From NCBI GenBank assembly GCA_945787015.1, contig CALZGM010000010.1:1-64000 (forward strand): a stretch of DNA of 64,000 bases, read 5' to 3'. Positions 1 to 9,968 of the stretch are shown here, piece after piece. The stretch comes from an uncultured Roseburia sp. (GTDB lineage Bacteria > Bacillota > Clostridia > Lachnospirales > Lachnospiraceae). The notes beneath the pieces are model-generated. The model searched no databases. It had not been told where the DNA came from and saw only the letters and a program-made list of their open reading frames with translations. The position numbers were made by a program, and so were the translations under genes. Each line of letters begins with the position of its first letter. Within the stretch, counting starts at the first letter, position 1.

Positions 1-56
1 CCTCACGAAAAACCCTCAACAAGTTTGGCAAACCCTCAAGAACTTTGATTATCCCA

Positions 57-85
57 AAAGCCACTGCAAAAATACAGTGGCTTTT
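57..85 (-). terminator. Rho-independent terminator of the pilus operon
   Basis: A 10-bp perfect stem (57-66 with 75-84, core GCCACTG/CAGTGGC) around an 8-base loop, with A/T runs on both sides, so it could work in either direction. It lies just after the stop codon of the 1597-residue gene and is the first clear terminator downstream of the pil promoter. Confidence 0.85.
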
Positions 86-91
86 CTCATA

Positions 92-3000
92 TTAATCTAA
101 ATTGAATAAACTGATGCGTTGTACATAGAAGGAATCGTAACCGATAAGGGTTGAGGTTGGTTTATCTTGATGATTCTTATAAATATTGGTTGTAACTGCA
201 ACTACGATTTTTGTTCGATCCTTATCACCAATCACATAATATGGCAAACGAATCGAATAAGTACCACCATTTTGTACTATATGATTTGTATCTGCTGTGG
301 CATTTAGTTTTCCTGATGCTGTATACGTTGGCAAATCTAATGGTAAAGCCCATACTTCGCCCTCTGTCATCTGTAATTTCACATAACCATTAGCATTAAT
401 CTGCTCTTGCGATGGTATAAAATCAAGACATTGATAATAAGCAACCGAAATCTCTTTTGTACCACCTCTAATGATATTTGTATCACTTACCGTGTAGTAA
501 ATAGTTTCATAATCAAAATCATCTTTCTTTGATACATCATCAATATAATTCCCATCACTTATTAAACCATTGTCAATAACAGCGTCCATGCCTACATATA
601 CGGTATTCAATTCGATATCACTATCTGCTTCTTGCATAATAGATACCGAAGGTGCATGTGCTCCTGCACTATAGGCTGCAATCATCGTATTAATATAGAG
701 CATTATTTCTTGCTCATTACCATTTATATTTATATAATGATCACCCACCCCAGAGTAGGTAACATTACCTTTCGTATAAATATAATAATTATTCCTAGCA
801 TCTCTTTTCGTAATATCATAAATGCTTGTATTTTCATCATCTGCCAATGTCAGCCAAACAGTAATATCGCTTTCTCCATCCTTATCTGCATCTTCATTCA
901 TATCAATTTGGAAATACTGTCCATGTGTTTTAGCAACGTTTAAATACCCTTTATTTTTTCTAACATTGTCTAAAACATTAAATGGGTATAACAAAATCTG
1001 CCCCTCATTTAAAAGTTCTACCTTCGTTGTTCTTATATTTTCTTTACTATACTGTGTCTTTGTACTCTTTAGTGATTTTTCACCATCTTTATCAATAATG
1101 TAATTTGATCTCCCCTGAACCGAATTGGTTAAAACCGTTTTGTTGCTATTTGGTTTATAAGCGATATCTTTATTATTTTCATTTGCTTCTTCTACAATTT
1201 TCTCAAATAGTTGTTTAGAAGTAATGTCATCTTGGCTTATAGCTTCCTTCAAAGACGGATAATCAGAAACTTTATACTTTGTTTCTTCATCATTCTTATC
1301 AATTTCATCAATACCCGCTGCCAACAATTTACTCGTATAGATACCATAACGATCTAATCCAACATCCGGACATAATAATGGATTAAAAAACAGACCCCAT
1401 CTATCTGCATATGCAGGCCTTAAGGGTAAATATAACCATGAAGTGTCAATATTAGATCCATAATCTGTAGTATCATGGGTAAATAAAACACTTTTACCAG
1501 ACTTAATAAAATCTTGAATTCCCTTATATGCATCTTGATAACGTCCAATCAATTCTGCAGGCTCATAATATCTAGTAATTCCCCATATATCTTTATAAGT
1601 ATAATCTAACATTTGATATGAATCCGCATACCCAAGAACAAGCATGTCATAATCATCCATATTTATTGATTTAGAATTATAAGCTTCTAAATATTCTTCT
1701 CCTTTCAGCGAAGTAAATATTAGCTCAATTCCAAACTCCCTCTTTAAGATCTGCAACTTTTGATAGAAAATATTTGAGCTGTTTTGTTTATTCGCATCCG
1801 CCTGCATATCAAACACTTCTCTTCCAGATGATGTGTTGTATCCTTCAGGCAAAATTTGCAAAACTCTTATTTTCAAATTCTCACTTGATGTATTTGGATG
1901 ATAAAAATATGCAATATCTGTGTCATAACGATATTGGTTTCGATTCTGTGATACTTTAAGTTTAAATGGAATGATTCCAATATAGTCATCTGCTACTGTA
2001 TACTCTAAATGGTATAGTGCTCCAGCTGATAGCTCATAATAATAGACTAACTTGCCATTTTGATCCTTTTTGCTTTTAACCTCCTGTATCATATTACCAT
2101 TTGTAATCTTATACTCTGTTGCAACCAACTTCTCTGTCGTTTCTGAGTATCTACCATCAGCATTATAATCTGCATATACAACGCAATCAAATGTGGCATT
2201 TACATCTGCAGCACCGTAGTTCGCTATTGAAAAATCAACCCTTATCGTATTATCAGACATTGTAACGTAATTTTGATCGTTTGTTATCTCTGAAGTTTTC
2301 ATATCAAGAATTGGTTTCCCAAGTGTTGCATATCTTAAAAATAAATCTTTCTGTATATCTGACACATTGATTGATTTAGCAGTCATTACATTATTTTTGT
2401 CTTTTATTGTTTCAATCAATTCATACATCTTAGAGCAATTGTCAATGTATCCATTAATTGGTTTTCCTTGTGTATCCTTCTTTATAGAGCCATCTTCATT
2501 ATATTCGAAATCGTAAACTCTTCCTTTAGCATCAAGAAATCCTTCATCAAGAATTACAGGAGATCCCGATTTAGCGAACTCGATAATATCTTCGACCTTC
2601 TCATTTGTTAAATCATTACCGGAATATCTTACACAATTTCCTGTTTTGGTGTTATCATATGAATTTTTATTATTATCTGTATCCAATACACCCGTAAATT
2701 GTTTATTATACTGAATATCTCCAATATTCGTATAAACAAGCCCATTCATATCACTATCATTATAAATCGTACGGCCACTATTTACATCTACATTCATTGT
2801 ATCAGTAGACAGTCCAAGATAAATCATTTCATAATTACTTAAATCTTCTACTTTACTAATAAATTCAGCAGAAGTCATCGTTACCAATTCAAATTCATAC
2901 CCGGATTTCTTTATTTTTTCTAATAAGATATCTCTCGCATTTGGATTTTCTGCATTTGGATTATAAGGTGTCGTTGCGCATGGTTCAATATCCAAAATAT

Positions 3001-4885
3001 GTATGGTTGATACTTCACTCTGCTCACGTCTATGCGCATAAGTAATGATATATTCTACAGCAATACCTCTTGAGATTGTCTGATCAAATAACACATACTG
3101 AGAACCTGTTGCAACATTTTCTGTTTCACGATAAAGGTTTTCTGTAATAATCATATCTGCAATTTCACTAAAACCTTTATCTTTTGCTTCTTCTAAGAAC
3201 TCAATTTTTGATTTGTTTTCTCCATTTATGAAAACAGCTCCAAACTCCTTTAAAAAACTAAATGATGGCAAATCTGAATCAGATGGTATTACATACACAT
3301 TTTTATTAATATAGTGGCTATCCTCATCATCATAGGCCTCTATATTTGATATAACCTCATCTGTAATCGGCAAATAATCAGTACTAAATTGGGATGCAGT
3401 TAATAGTTTCCCAATTTTATAGATGTTGGTACTAGTGCTAACATTTAACAGTCCTGAATCTACAATAACCGGCAAATTCAAATCCGAATTAACAACTCGC
3501 CAATAGATTTCGTATATAGTATCCTCAGTAATATCATTTATTTCCGAACCAGGACCAATCAAATCCCCATACTGTGTATATCCTGATTGCATTAAAATGG
3601 ATGAATTTGATAAGTATAATAAGTCAACTCCGTCCAAACTCATTGCACTAAGTTCCTTAGGAGTAACTACTTTTACATTAATTGCAATATCACAATCATC
3701 ATTAATTAATCCGCTTTGATTAAATACATACTGTTTCAAATGATTATTATTGGTAAAATTCGTCTTATAAAAGATTGTTTTTATATATAACGGTTGATCT
3801 AATCTTTCCGTATCAGATAACGCCAAGTTAAATCTTCCACCTGTACCAACATAATGATAACCTTCGTTCTCTCCTATGAAATTACCACCTGTAGCAGGTA
3901 CATATTCATGAGCCCAATCAGTAATTACCGCAGAATACTCCCCTTTTGGATTTCCTTCATCAGATAAAGCAAAAGAAACACTTTCTATTTCATAATATGC
4001 CTTTGTAACATCTGTCACATCCTCAATATAAGCAAATGTTACTGCTCCATACTGATTTTGCGACAATTCATCTATACTAAGTGTTGTTGTATCCACAGCC
4101 TCTAAAAATGATGTTGCTGCTACTTCGCTTGAGATATCGGTTGATTTATATACATATGCTAGTTCTTTAAAATCTTCAAAATTCTCTGCTGTCAATGCTG
4201 TATAAGATTTAATCGTATAATATACACCATCTGATGATAAATCACTATATTCTACCTTTTTAAATTTTATCGTATAATATTTATTTCGTTCTCCAGCCAC
4301 ATCATAGTATGCTATATTTTCATTATATTCTCCGCTAGCATCAGATACCGCCGTAAAATCAGCTGTAAATTCATATGATCCATCATTTTCTGCATCCGGT
4401 ACCATGACATATCCAGTCGTTCCTGCCGGTATCACTTCCTCTTGCTTTAGAAAAAGTTGATTCCATCCGTCTTGTTCAATATAAGACTCCTTATAAAATG
4501 GATTTGAATCGTCCGTTGCATCTATATACTGTAATGGACTTTCGTTACTGTTTCCAATAAATCCATTTGCTTCTAATCTCGTTTTTAAACTGTCCATGTA
4601 TGTGCGACGATCATCTGCCCCTGTATTTAAAGAAGCTAATTCATTTAAATATGATTCTCTTCCATCTACCAAGTATCCAAGTTTCGCAACACAATAATCA
4701 GGTACCACCTCTACTATTGTAAATGGTGTTGTATTGTCATGCGATGCAATAATCTTATCAAGCCCATTAAATGATTGCTGTGCATAAGCAGTATCTGGTT
4801 CCTTATGTATGATTGTAGTTAAACATACTGAAGTAGCCAAAAGAACAGCTCCCACACTTATCCATTTCCTCTTATTAAAGCTCAT
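92..4885 (-). CDS. Very large secreted protein, DUF5057-like, last gene of the pilus operon
   Basis: The product has 1597 residues. An N-terminal signal peptide (basic start, hydrophobic residues about 9-26, then a TAYAQ-like cleavage region) marks it as exported. The rest is a mosaic of predicted beta-rich stretches and at least two alpha/beta segments that open with a hydrophobic strand of the type IHILDIEP or IRVLQILPEG and continue with YEMIYLGL / YDMLVLGY strands. These recall the glutamine-amidotransferase-like segments of DUF5057 proteins; this assignment is from memory and moderate. There is no LPxTG signal and no C-terminal membrane helix. The start has a strong GGAGGAG site. It lies 13 bases after the preceding pilin-like gene, so an accessory pilus or surface role (tip adhesin or surface filament partner) is inferred from context only. 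Confidence 0.8.
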   Translation of the reverse strand: MSFNKRKWISVGAVLLATSVCLTTIIHKEPDTAYAQQSFNGLDKIIASHDNTTPFTIVEVVPDYCVAKLGYLVDGRESYLNELASLNTGADDRRTYMDSLKTRLEANGFIGNSNESPLQYIDATDDSNPFYKESYIEQDGWNQLFLKQEEVIPAGTTGYVMVPDAENDGSYEFTADFTAVSDASGEYNENIAYYDVAGERNKYYTIKFKKVEYSDLSSDGVYYTIKSYTALTAENFEDFKELAYVYKSTDISSEVAATSFLEAVDTTTLSIDELSQNQYGAVTFAYIEDVTDVTKAYYEIESVSFALSDEGNPKGEYSAVITDWAHEYVPATGGNFIGENEGYHYVGTGGRFNLALSDTERLDQPLYIKTIFYKTNFTNNNHLKQYVFNQSGLINDDCDIAINVKVVTPKELSAMSLDGVDLLYLSNSSILMQSGYTQYGDLIGPGSEINDITEDTIYEIYWRVVNSDLNLPVIVDSGLLNVSTSTNIYKIGKLLTASQFSTDYLPITDEVISNIEAYDDEDSHYINKNVYVIPSDSDLPSFSFLKEFGAVFINGENKSKIEFLEEAKDKGFSEIADMIITENLYRETENVATGSQYVLFDQTISRGIAVEYIITYAHRREQSEVSTIHILDIEPCATTPYNPNAENPNARDILLEKIKKSGYEFELVTMTSAEFISKVEDLSNYEMIYLGLSTDTMNVDVNSGRTIYNDSDMNGLVYTNIGDIQYNKQFTGVLDTDNNKNSYDNTKTGNCVRYSGNDLTNEKVEDIIEFAKSGSPVILDEGFLDAKGRVYDFEYNEDGSIKKDTQGKPINGYIDNCSKMYELIETIKDKNNVMTAKSINVSDIQKDLFLRYATLGKPILDMKTSEITNDQNYVTMSDNTIRVDFSIANYGAADVNATFDCVVYADYNADGRYSETTEKLVATEYKITNGNMIQEVKSKKDQNGKLVYYYELSAGALYHLEYTVADDYIGIIPFKLKVSQNRNQYRYDTDIAYFYHPNTSSENLKIRVLQILPEGYNTSSGREVFDMQADANKQNSSNIFYQKLQILKREFGIELIFTSLKGEEYLEAYNSKSINMDDYDMLVLGYADSYQMLDYTYKDIWGITRYYEPAELIGRYQDAYKGIQDFIKSGKSVLFTHDTTDYGSNIDTSWLYLPLRPAYADRWGLFFNPLLCPDVGLDRYGIYTSKLLAAGIDEIDKNDEETKYKVSDYPSLKEAISQDDITSKQLFEKIVEEANENNKDIAYKPNSNKTVLTNSVQGRSNYIIDKDGEKSLKSTKTQYSKENIRTTKVELLNEGQILLYPFNVLDNVRKNKGYLNVAKTHGQYFQIDMNEDADKDGESDITVWLTLADDENTSIYDITKRDARNNYYIYTKGNVTYSGVGDHYININGNEQEIMLYINTMIAAYSAGAHAPSVSIMQEADSDIELNTVYVGMDAVIDNGLISDGNYIDDVSKKDDFDYETIYYTVSDTNIIRGGTKEISVAYYQCLDFIPSQEQINANGYVKLQMTEGEVWALPLDLPTYTASGKLNATADTNHIVQNGGTYSIRLPYYVIGDKDRTKIVVAVTTNIYKNHQDKPTSTLIGYDSFYVQRISLFNLD

Positions 4886-4898
4886 TTACACTCCTCCA

Positions 4899-7046
4899 TT
4901 AATTGGTTATTATCTGTTGAAAAGTCCATTCGGAGTCATCTAAGAGTATTCCTTCTGCCCATCTAACAATATAACGGTATTTAATATTATTTTGTACTAT
5001 AGTCAAATAAAAGTGATCAAAATAATTATGTTCAACTTTATATGTAGCTTCTGTACCACTACTGTCTAATTGAATCGTACCTTTACCACGACTAACAGGA
5101 ATATAATATCTTTTTCCATTTTTTTCTGGATATGTAATGTTAGTATAGTATTCTAAACTTAAATTACTAGCATTAATTTCTTTATCATTTATGATTAATT
5201 TTACATATTTAACGCCTTTAGTAGTACTATCACTCAGCACAAATGACTCTTTCGTTGTATCTTTAACCGTAACTTTATTTGTTAGTGAAACCTTGCTAAC
5301 TGCCTCGTGTTCAAGTCCTTCTAGTTCAAAATAAATTCTTTTATCTTTAATTTCAGATACAGTTATATATGAATTCGTTAACCTTGCATTGGAATCGTTA
5401 TCATAACTGTATTTTACAGCAACTGGTTCAACAGCAACGTTCCAAATAGCCGGTTCTATGGAGCTCTCCTTTAATTCTGCTTTGATCGTAATCGTATATG
5501 GCTTGTTATAATCAAGATACTCAGTCCCTGATTTTACAGATAACTCTCCATCACTTATTATTACAGCTCCTTCTTTTGCATCTTTTCCACTTGAATCTTT
5601 TACTGAAACTGTCCACTTTATGTCTTCAGGCTTATGGTTTGTACTAAACTTTATTCCTTCACTACCACGATTAACTTTTGTTGGTCCACTTATTATTTTA
5701 ATACTTTCGTCATATGCTCCAATAGTTCCTTCATAAATAAATCGAATAGTATCATCCTTTTTACTAACCGCTTCAATCATGAATGGTTGATTTACAAGAT
5801 CTTTGCTATCACTAATAGACAAAATATTCCCAGTTATTGTACAATTTCCGCCCTCTACTTCCTTCCATTCATATGCAAGTTCCTCTTTTGTATATGAAGA
5901 CGTATCACCAATTACTTTAAAAGATACTTTAAATCCTGCAGTTGGACCTGTAAGATCAATTTTTGCATCACGATGTGTATCCGCTATACATTCAATCTCC
6001 ATATCAAGTATCTTTTTAACATTAATTGTTATATCAAGATTACAATTATCCGGTTCCACTTTTGAGCTTACATATAAATGTAAGGTACTTGATCTTTCTA
6101 AATTAGAAATAACTAAATTACCGCTATCATTTACCTTTGAAACGTAGTTTCCATTCTCATCAGTCGTTCCTCCGGTAACAGCTGCTGTATATTCCTGGCT
6201 TGGAAAATGTTCGCCCAATATCGTAACAGAAATCGGAGCCACATAATCCGTGTCACCAGTCAAAAACACATCTACAGCTTCATTTGTCTCATTTGTATGA
6301 CTCACATTTCCCACCTTTACTATAATTCCTTTATAAGTTGGTGGTTCTGGTGGAATCAATGGTCCATCATAAATTTCATTCACATCAGCAATATTTGTTA
6401 CGACAGCAGAATTTCGAAGAGAAAAGTTCTGATTTGTCTTATAGTTTCTCTGTCCTTTCTTTAATTCAAGCGAAAATCTTACAACTACTTCTTTTCCGGA
6501 AGTATCTAACTCCACACTAAATCCTTCTACATTTTCTGCTAGCAGCGCTGCTTTATCATCAGCAATTTCAATAAATTCATTCACATATTTGTCATCAACT
6601 TTTTTACGCTCTTCTTTTTTGTAAACAAGCTGCTTATCTTCTTCTACCCAGGATAATACATAACGGCATGTTTCGTTGTAAATATAAAGATCCTTTTTAA
6701 AGACATGAACCGCTTCATCGGTAAGTTCACCATCACTATTAATTATGCCTTCTACATCTTGTGGAATTTCCTCTGCCTCAGTAACCTTCTTACCAAAGTA
6801 TTTGTAGTTCACACCTTTTTCTGCATTAATTAACAAAGTACCAATCTGATTCATGGCAATTTGCGCTTCCTGCTGTAAATCCACATCATTACTTACTGTT
6901 TTATAGGAGCTTGCACTCACAGAAAAGAACCCAATAACAGCCGTACCTAAAATAGAAAGTATCGCCATTGTAACGATTAATTCTACCAATGTAAATCCAC
7001 TATTTTTTTTCTTCATATATTCATACTCCGATTTTTTACGAACCAT
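4899..7046 (-). CDS. Large prepilin-like protein with type IV pilin N-terminus
   Basis: The protein has about 715 residues. The N-terminus carries a class III signal: KKKNSG then FTLVELIVTMAIL, with the conserved Gly before Phe and Glu at +5, followed by the hydrophobic pilin helix. Prepilin peptidase should cut after Gly. Beyond about residue 220 it leaves the pilin size range and becomes a long, beta-rich, Ig-like or adhesin-like region. ATG 7046 has GGAG seven bases upstream, overlapping the stop of the previous gene; ATG 7016 gives a shorter leader and also has a GGAG, so it cannot be excluded. A minor pilin carrying an adhesive C-terminal extension fits the sequence and the operon. Confidence 0.82.
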   Translation of the reverse strand: MVRKKSEYEYMKKKNSGFTLVELIVTMAILSILGTAVIGFFSVSASSYKTVSNDVDLQQEAQIAMNQIGTLLINAEKGVNYKYFGKKVTEAEEIPQDVEGIINSDGELTDEAVHVFKKDLYIYNETCRYVLSWVEEDKQLVYKKEERKKVDDKYVNEFIEIADDKAALLAENVEGFSVELDTSGKEVVVRFSLELKKGQRNYKTNQNFSLRNSAVVTNIADVNEIYDGPLIPPEPPTYKGIIVKVGNVSHTNETNEAVDVFLTGDTDYVAPISVTILGEHFPSQEYTAAVTGGTTDENGNYVSKVNDSGNLVISNLERSSTLHLYVSSKVEPDNCNLDITINVKKILDMEIECIADTHRDAKIDLTGPTAGFKVSFKVIGDTSSYTKEELAYEWKEVEGGNCTITGNILSISDSKDLVNQPFMIEAVSKKDDTIRFIYEGTIGAYDESIKIISGPTKVNRGSEGIKFSTNHKPEDIKWTVSVKDSSGKDAKEGAVIISDGELSVKSGTEYLDYNKPYTITIKAELKESSIEPAIWNVAVEPVAVKYSYDNDSNARLTNSYITVSEIKDKRIYFELEGLEHEAVSKVSLTNKVTVKDTTKESFVLSDSTTKGVKYVKLIINDKEINASNLSLEYYTNITYPEKNGKRYYIPVSRGKGTIQLDSSGTEATYKVEHNYFDHFYLTIVQNNIKYRYIVRWAEGILLDDSEWTFQQIITN

Positions 7047-7050
7047 TCTA

Positions 7051-7635
7051 CTACTCCAATACGATTTTTCCGGTCTCCTGGTAGATACGCAATCCATATG
7101 CCTTATTGCCTTGTTTTACATAAATATGATAGACACAAGTCTCTAAGCTTCCTACCACCTGTTTTTTTAATGCGCCGGAGGCACGATCAAATTCTAAATC
7201 AATTCCTGTCGTTCCTGCACCATCTAGCAAAACAAATGAATTATCTTCACTTCCAAATACATCATCTTCTACCAGCGAGTAATACATTTCACATTTTGAG
7301 CTTGGAAAATGAATAACAGTATCGGTACTGGAACCATTTACGGTACTGGTTACCGTCATTACATAAGAATCTGTGGTACTATCCTTTTTCAAATTCGCTA
7401 CCACATTTTCTGTTCCCATCGTTAAAGCTCGTACACTTTCTAATTTAGACACAAGCTCATCTCGACATTGCTTTGCCTGTTTGCCGGTTAATGCCTGATA
7501 GGATAGTGATGTAATTCCTACAAATGCAGCCATAATCGCAATGACAACGATAAGTTCCACCAGTGAAAATCCTTTATTACCTATTATTCTGTTTTTTCTC
7601 TGAATATAGTTCTTATTCTTCATAAATCCTATCAT
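7051..7635 (-). CDS. Type IV prepilin-like minor pilin
   Basis: The protein has 194 residues. It has a long basic leader ending in GNKG, then FSLVELIVVIAIMAAFVGI, with Glu at +5: a textbook prepilin peptidase site and pilin assembly helix, in the GspH/PilE style. The C-terminal part is a short beta-rich globular domain. Its ATG overlaps the stop of the preceding gene in an ATGA, indicating translational coupling. Likely a minor pilin that helps start or cap the filament; the exact class (FimU, PilV or other) cannot be set from sequence alone. Confidence 0.85.
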   Translation of the reverse strand: MIGFMKNKNYIQRKNRIIGNKGFSLVELIVVIAIMAAFVGITSLSYQALTGKQAKQCRDELVSKLESVRALTMGTENVVANLKKDSTTDSYVMTVTSTVNGSSTDTVIHFPSSKCEMYYSLVEDDVFGSEDNSFVLLDGAGTTGIDLEFDRASGALKKQVVGSLETCVYHIYVKQGNKAYGLRIYQETGKIVLE

Positions 7636-9968
7636 CTCTTCTTCCAGTTTTCATAAGTAATCGTATCAGAAAGTGAAACGATTGAATCTGCATTGATATC
7701 TTCGTCATCACCTGTACCAAAACCAAATGTCACGAAAATACTGCCATCTTTAAAAAAATCATATACATGGAGTTCATCAGAACCCCCATTCGCAACATTT
7801 GAACAAGATGATGATAACAATTTTTTAATATTTGCAGTTGTCGTATTCGTAATTGTTATATTTGCTTCACCTTCAACAATGATTTTTCCTTTTGTAACAA
7901 TTGTTCCCGTAAAGGATTTTGTAATTGTCACATCTCCTGTGGCAAGGATAAGATAAATTTTTGAATCATCAGAAGCAGTATAATTACCATCAATTAACAC
8001 AACATGCCCTAATTTACCATTTGCTAAATTAATATCTGCTGAATCCCATCTCTTATTTGGAAGAGGTGCCAAAAAATTAGTTAATCCAACTCGATTTCCA
8101 TCTGGCGAAGTCACCTCTTGAATAATATTTTTATATACTGACTTATTCTTCTGTTCATTCGTAATCGCTGTATAATCTGAAATCAATCTGGTAGTAAGTG
8201 CTTCGTTTATCACTGGTAAATTACCAATATGACCATTAATGGCATCAGCTCCTGAAGCATAATTATACTTTAATCCCATATCATCGTATTCTGCATAAAG
8301 CCCTGCAGTATAGACAAGTGTATCCTCCCCATGAGCACGAATCGCATTCGTATAAAATGCTGTATATTTTTCTAACTTTTTGCTATCAGCCTTATAGTAA
8401 TCTATAAAATAATCGCTTGCTCTATCCGGATTTAAATCAAGATAGAAATACACAAGTCCGTCTTTTTCATCACCTGTTTTCGATGGAACAACAACCTTTT
8501 TATAATGTTTCTCAATGGATTCCCCATCTAAATAATCTGACAAAGATTTTCCAAGTCTTGAAATTCTAACATCCGGATCCACTATTTTAAATGCTGCAGG
8601 TGTTTTCATAATTTCATCATAGTCTGCAATTGTAATTGGATTCTGTTTTAATGTTGAAATACCATTCACTGTTGCAATACATTCTGCAGGAACCAAATAT
8701 GCAATCTGGTCTCCCTTAACCGCAATTGATTCTCCTAATACTACATCGTTATTATCATAAACCAATCCATTTTTTGCAGAACTAACTTTGCTCGTTCCTA
8801 TATATGCATGTCCGGCAATTACCATAGATTCAATACCGCTTAAATCTAGTGTACTTCCTGTTCCATTAATTAAAATTGCACTACTTTTTGAAGCATCCTC
8901 TGTAGAATCACCATAACCAATATAATTTCCTTTCGTTCTTGCATTACCGGTACCTTGAGCAAAAACAACACTTGGGTTTGTGCCAAGAAGCGTCATATCA
9001 TCACTCACATAAGTAGCACCAAATAATCCAATGTCAGAACTTGTCAAATTAATGTTTCTTGCCCATAGCTGTCCACTTGGATCTGATGCAAATTGGAGAC
9101 TATTTGCACTGCTATTGCCACTAATATTTAAATCTCCATCAACCACCAAGTAATCTGTGTTATCAAAGGAAACCGTAGCTTTATCAACTACCATACTCTC
9201 ATAATAAACATTATCAGCTGTTGTACCTTTATTCTCCTTCAATGCTGATTTGCTACCAGCATAAACATTACCATTTACATTTATTCCAATGGTATTCTTA
9301 AATGTAATCCCTGCATTACCAATCATGGAGTAGGTAAAAACTTTAGGAGCAGATTGCGCTGAAGTTAAGTTTAAATCCGGAACAACCATAACAATGTCTG
9401 TTTGAATAACAGAAAAATATCCTTTGTCATCCGTATATTCCACAACGATATTTTTAATGATAACTGCATAGGTGGTTGCATCCATTAAAAAATAACCCTC
9501 TTCCGGCTTATCTGCAGAATAAATCTTTGTATACGGTTGCATATCAGCCGCAATATATCTTTCAAGCTTTAATTTACTACAAAGGAACTCTAACCCTTCT
9601 GCATTTGGATCTGCTAAATCACCGGGAGTTGCTCCAAAGCGAAGTCTATTACGTAAATTTTGGATGTAAGTGCTCGCAAAAACACTATTACGTGTTATAT
9701 TATCCGACGCTCCGTAATTCTGCATTACTTTTGCATAAGCAACCTCTAAAGAATCAGATACATCTGACTGTAAACCTGCACGAATCTGTTCTAATACACT
9801 TTCTGCAGAATAAAAGTTATCTGCAATATTTTGATTTGTTACCTTCATTTGGAAATTGTTAAGCGAAATCCATAATGCTACTGTAGCAAGAATCCCTACA
9901 ACTGCGAGAATAATCATTGTTGTAACAAGTGTTGCGCCCTTATTGTTAGCCCTTTTTATATGTTGCAT
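7632..9968 (-). CDS. PilX-like pilus assembly protein with long beta-helix-like C-terminal region
   Basis: The protein has about 778 residues. The N-terminus (RANNKG then ATLVTTMIILAVVGILATVAL) resembles the PilX/GspK group of pilin-like proteins, in which the usual Phe/Glu positions are relaxed. After about residue 200 come repeated short motifs such as LNISGNSSAN, LDLSGI and ITIT, suggesting a right-handed beta-helix or polymer-forming scaffold. The ATG at 9968 shares bases with the upstream stop (TGATG); a TTG one codon earlier is the alternative. An adhesive or tip-complex role is inferred from its place among the minor pilins. Confidence 0.78.
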   Translation of the reverse strand: MQHIKRANNKGATLVTTMIILAVVGILATVALWISLNNFQMKVTNQNIADNFYSAESVLEQIRAGLQSDVSDSLEVAYAKVMQNYGASDNITRNSVFASTYIQNLRNRLRFGATPGDLADPNAEGLEFLCSKLKLERYIAADMQPYTKIYSADKPEEGYFLMDATTYAVIIKNIVVEYTDDKGYFSVIQTDIVMVVPDLNLTSAQSAPKVFTYSMIGNAGITFKNTIGINVNGNVYAGSKSALKENKGTTADNVYYESMVVDKATVSFDNTDYLVVDGDLNISGNSSANSLQFASDPSGQLWARNINLTSSDIGLFGATYVSDDMTLLGTNPSVVFAQGTGNARTKGNYIGYGDSTEDASKSSAILINGTGSTLDLSGIESMVIAGHAYIGTSKVSSAKNGLVYDNNDVVLGESIAVKGDQIAYLVPAECIATVNGISTLKQNPITIADYDEIMKTPAAFKIVDPDVRISRLGKSLSDYLDGESIEKHYKKVVVPSKTGDEKDGLVYFYLDLNPDRASDYFIDYYKADSKKLEKYTAFYTNAIRAHGEDTLVYTAGLYAEYDDMGLKYNYASGADAINGHIGNLPVINEALTTRLISDYTAITNEQKNKSVYKNIIQEVTSPDGNRVGLTNFLAPLPNKRWDSADINLANGKLGHVVLIDGNYTASDDSKIYLILATGDVTITKSFTGTIVTKGKIIVEGEANITITNTTTANIKKLLSSSCSNVANGGSDELHVYDFFKDGSIFVTFGFGTGDDEDINADSIVSLSDTITYENWKKR

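Noticed and set aside
632-943. Open frames on the plus strand across the pilus operon
   Set aside because: They are complementary shadows of long minus-strand genes with signal peptides and ribosome sites, and show no protein family features.
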